DNA from: Podila epigama
Lineage: Eukaryota; Mortierellomycota; Mortierellomycetes; Mortierellales; Mortierellaceae
Direction: 5' to 3'
Length of the DNA: 16,252 bases
Assembly (NCBI GenBank): GCA_015679605.1
Contig: JAAAVE010000385.1
Coordinates: 1-16,252 of the forward strand
The first letter of the stretch is position 1. The number at the start of each line of letters is the position of its first letter. Below the pieces are notes generated by a model. That model did not search any database, was not told where the DNA came from, and saw only the letters and a list, made by a program, of their open reading frames with translations. Positions 16,221 through 16,252 of this stretch are shown here, one piece after another. The position numbers were made by a program, and so were the translations under genes.

Positions 16221-16252
16221 GACTTGCTTCCCGTCTCTTCCCATGTTATCTC

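Larger units (their letters stand above)
15596..16252. other. Promoter region of the omega-3 desaturase gene, to window end
   Basis: No coding sequence is supported here. On the gene's strand it contains T-rich tracts (around 15690-15735 and 15808-15833), and a CTCAG just before the ATG (15610-15614) that could be the acceptor of a 5' UTR intron, although no matching donor was identified. No clear TATA box is seen on the minus strand. Simple repeats occur towards the window end. Confidence 0.5.

Overview
The window looks like nuclear DNA of an early-diverging fungus, most probably Mortierellomycota (Mortierella/Linnemannia-type). Grounds: several genes carry short GT-AG introns of about 55-400 bp, one intron relic has a perfect TACTAAC branch site, leaders are pyrimidine- and A-rich, and the methyl-end desaturase closely resembles the omega-3 desaturase I remember from Mortierella alpina. 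The F-box and Crypton-type recombinase genes also fit. The assignment is by family resemblance only; no search was run.

Layout, left to right. (1) 151-3208, +: a four-exon M1 zinc aminopeptidase with an intact active site. (2) 3839-6600, +: a three-exon PSP1-domain protein with a long disordered N-terminal region that carries many R-x-x-S motifs and repeat-encoded low-complexity tracts. (3) 6774-7245, +: an apparently unspliced, badly broken relic of an NCS2 purine permease, followed by an orphan exon-like block at 7301-7385. (4) 7789-10269, +: an intact three-exon tyrosine recombinase with a GCR1_C-like C-terminus, the architecture of fungal Crypton (CryptonF) elements. (5) 11020-12534, +: a single-exon F-box protein. 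(6) 12885-13737, +: a two-exon protein of unknown function built from two copies of a domain of about 105 residues, with a PPxY motif near the N-terminus. (7) 13998-15595, -: a two-exon omega-3 fatty-acid desaturase, convergent with gene 6.

The genes do not form a pathway; eukaryotic neighbours need not. The aminopeptidase and desaturase are housekeeping or lipid genes, PSP1 is probably regulatory, and the stretch from about 6770 to 10700 is an accessory island holding a dead transporter and a possibly live or domesticated recombinase. No tRNA, rRNA or CRISPR array was seen. The least explained items are the tandem-duplicated 248-residue protein, the recombinase and its undefined element ends, and the orphan splice-flanked block next to the permease relic.
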